Of a DNA stretch of 64,000 nt, positions 63,822 to 64,000 are shown piece by piece (within the stretch, counting starts at the first letter, position 1; each line of letters opens with the position of its first letter). The position numbers and the translations under genes were made by a program. The DNA comes from FEN-1279 sp964400285. Lineage in GTDB: Bacteria > Bacteroidota > Ignavibacteria > Tepidaquicellales > Tepidaquicellaceae. The notes under the pieces are model-generated. The model searched no databases and had not been told where the DNA came from. It worked only from the letters and a program-made list of their open reading frames with translations. The stretch is from contig CAYNTK010000006.1 in NCBI GenBank assembly GCA_964400285.1, positions 124,001 to 188,000 of the forward strand, in the 5' to 3' direction.

Positions 63822-64000
63822 ATGCTTATTACAAAAGTATTTAAAGCAAAAGTATTTTTATTCACTTTTATTTTTTCGCTCTTTTTCCTTTCTAATGCTT
63901 TTTCACAACTTGCTATAGATAAAAGCAATATGGATTTATCTATAAATCCCGGTGAGGATTTCTATAATTATGCAAACGGAACTTGGATTAAAAATAATCC
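63822..64000 (+). CDS. M13 family metallopeptidase (neprilysin/PepO-like), N-terminal part (runs off window)
   Basis: Only the first 59 codons are present. ATG at 63822 is followed by a signal peptide (about 28 residues, ending NAFSQ), then the block NMDLSINPGEDFYNYANGTWIKNNP. This is the conserved start of M13 zinc endopeptidases (usual form D-S-V-P-G-D-DFY-YVNG-W). The zinc site HExxH lies outside the window. Probably a periplasmic or extracellular oligopeptidase. Confidence 0.85.
   Translation, partial: MLITKVFKAKVFLFTFIFSLFFLSNAFSQLAIDKSNMDLSINPGEDFYNYANGTWIKNN

Overview
This is an AT-rich window (by eye well under 40 % GC) from a member of the Bacteroidota/Chlorobiota side of the FCB group. 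Class Ignavibacteria or a close relative is the best guess. The main clue is that 13 predicted secreted proteins end in the same roughly 85-residue module (NYPNPFNP, then K-IYD-LG-E--LVNE, then SSGVYFYK, then TKKM-L-K). This is the type IX secretion sorting domain in the form common in Ignavibacteria. Most genes lack a clear Shine-Dalgarno sequence, which fits Bacteroidota-type initiation. No phage, plasmid, CRISPR array or intact transposase was seen.

Layout. 1-8 kb: 5'-nucleotidase (partial), AAA/DUF4143 ATPase, zinc alcohol dehydrogenase, a KPxxYLYP protein, a PflA-like radical SAM enzyme, and an MBOAT/SGNH O-acylation pair. 8-9 kb: tRNA-Pro(CGG), a 273-bp TIR-bounded MITE-like element, and a broken YD-repeat gene. 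9-18.7 kb: bL31, GlmU-like nucleotidyltransferase, membrane glycosyltransferase, ornithine aminotransferase, small membrane proteins, TspO, methyltransferase + CapA, tRNA-Phe. 18.9-30.9 kb: secreted hydrolase, propeller, M28 peptidase and YCF48 proteins, with a pentameric ligand-gated ion channel (27.6 kb). 30.9-35.7 kb: K+/H+ antiporter, cysteine synthase-like enzyme, a truncated GWxTD protein and small envelope proteins. 35.7-44.2 kb: a glycoside-hydrolase-like secreted protein behind a strong sigma-54 promoter candidate, DinB, and three head-to-tail sorting-domain proteins. 44.6-47.3 kb: an Rrf2 regulator, a cupredoxin subunit without CuA ligands, and a divergent nitric-oxide-reductase-like haem-copper subunit. 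47.4-64 kb: phosphoesterases, arylsulfotransferase-like protein, more propeller proteins (one with an in-frame TGA), alanine racemase, an Omp28-like protein and the start of an M13 peptidase.

How it fits together. Much of the window is an extracellular degradation/adhesion repertoire (peptidases, alpha/beta hydrolase, glycosidase-like protein, sulfotransferase-like protein, beta-propellers) exported by one secretion route, interleaved with ordinary housekeeping genes. The Rrf2-subII-subI block reads as a self-contained NO or oxygen response unit: a cysteine-bearing regulator with a perfect palindrome touching its start codon, followed by two enzyme subunits whose metal sites differ from textbook cytochrome oxidase and cNOR. 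I regard this block, the ligand-gated channel, and the sigma-54 promoter with two palindromes 20 bp apart as the most interesting content. Several gene relics (YD-repeat tail, DUF294 C-terminus, an alr 3'-end copy, a GWxTD protein without its GWxTD part) show ongoing gene decay.
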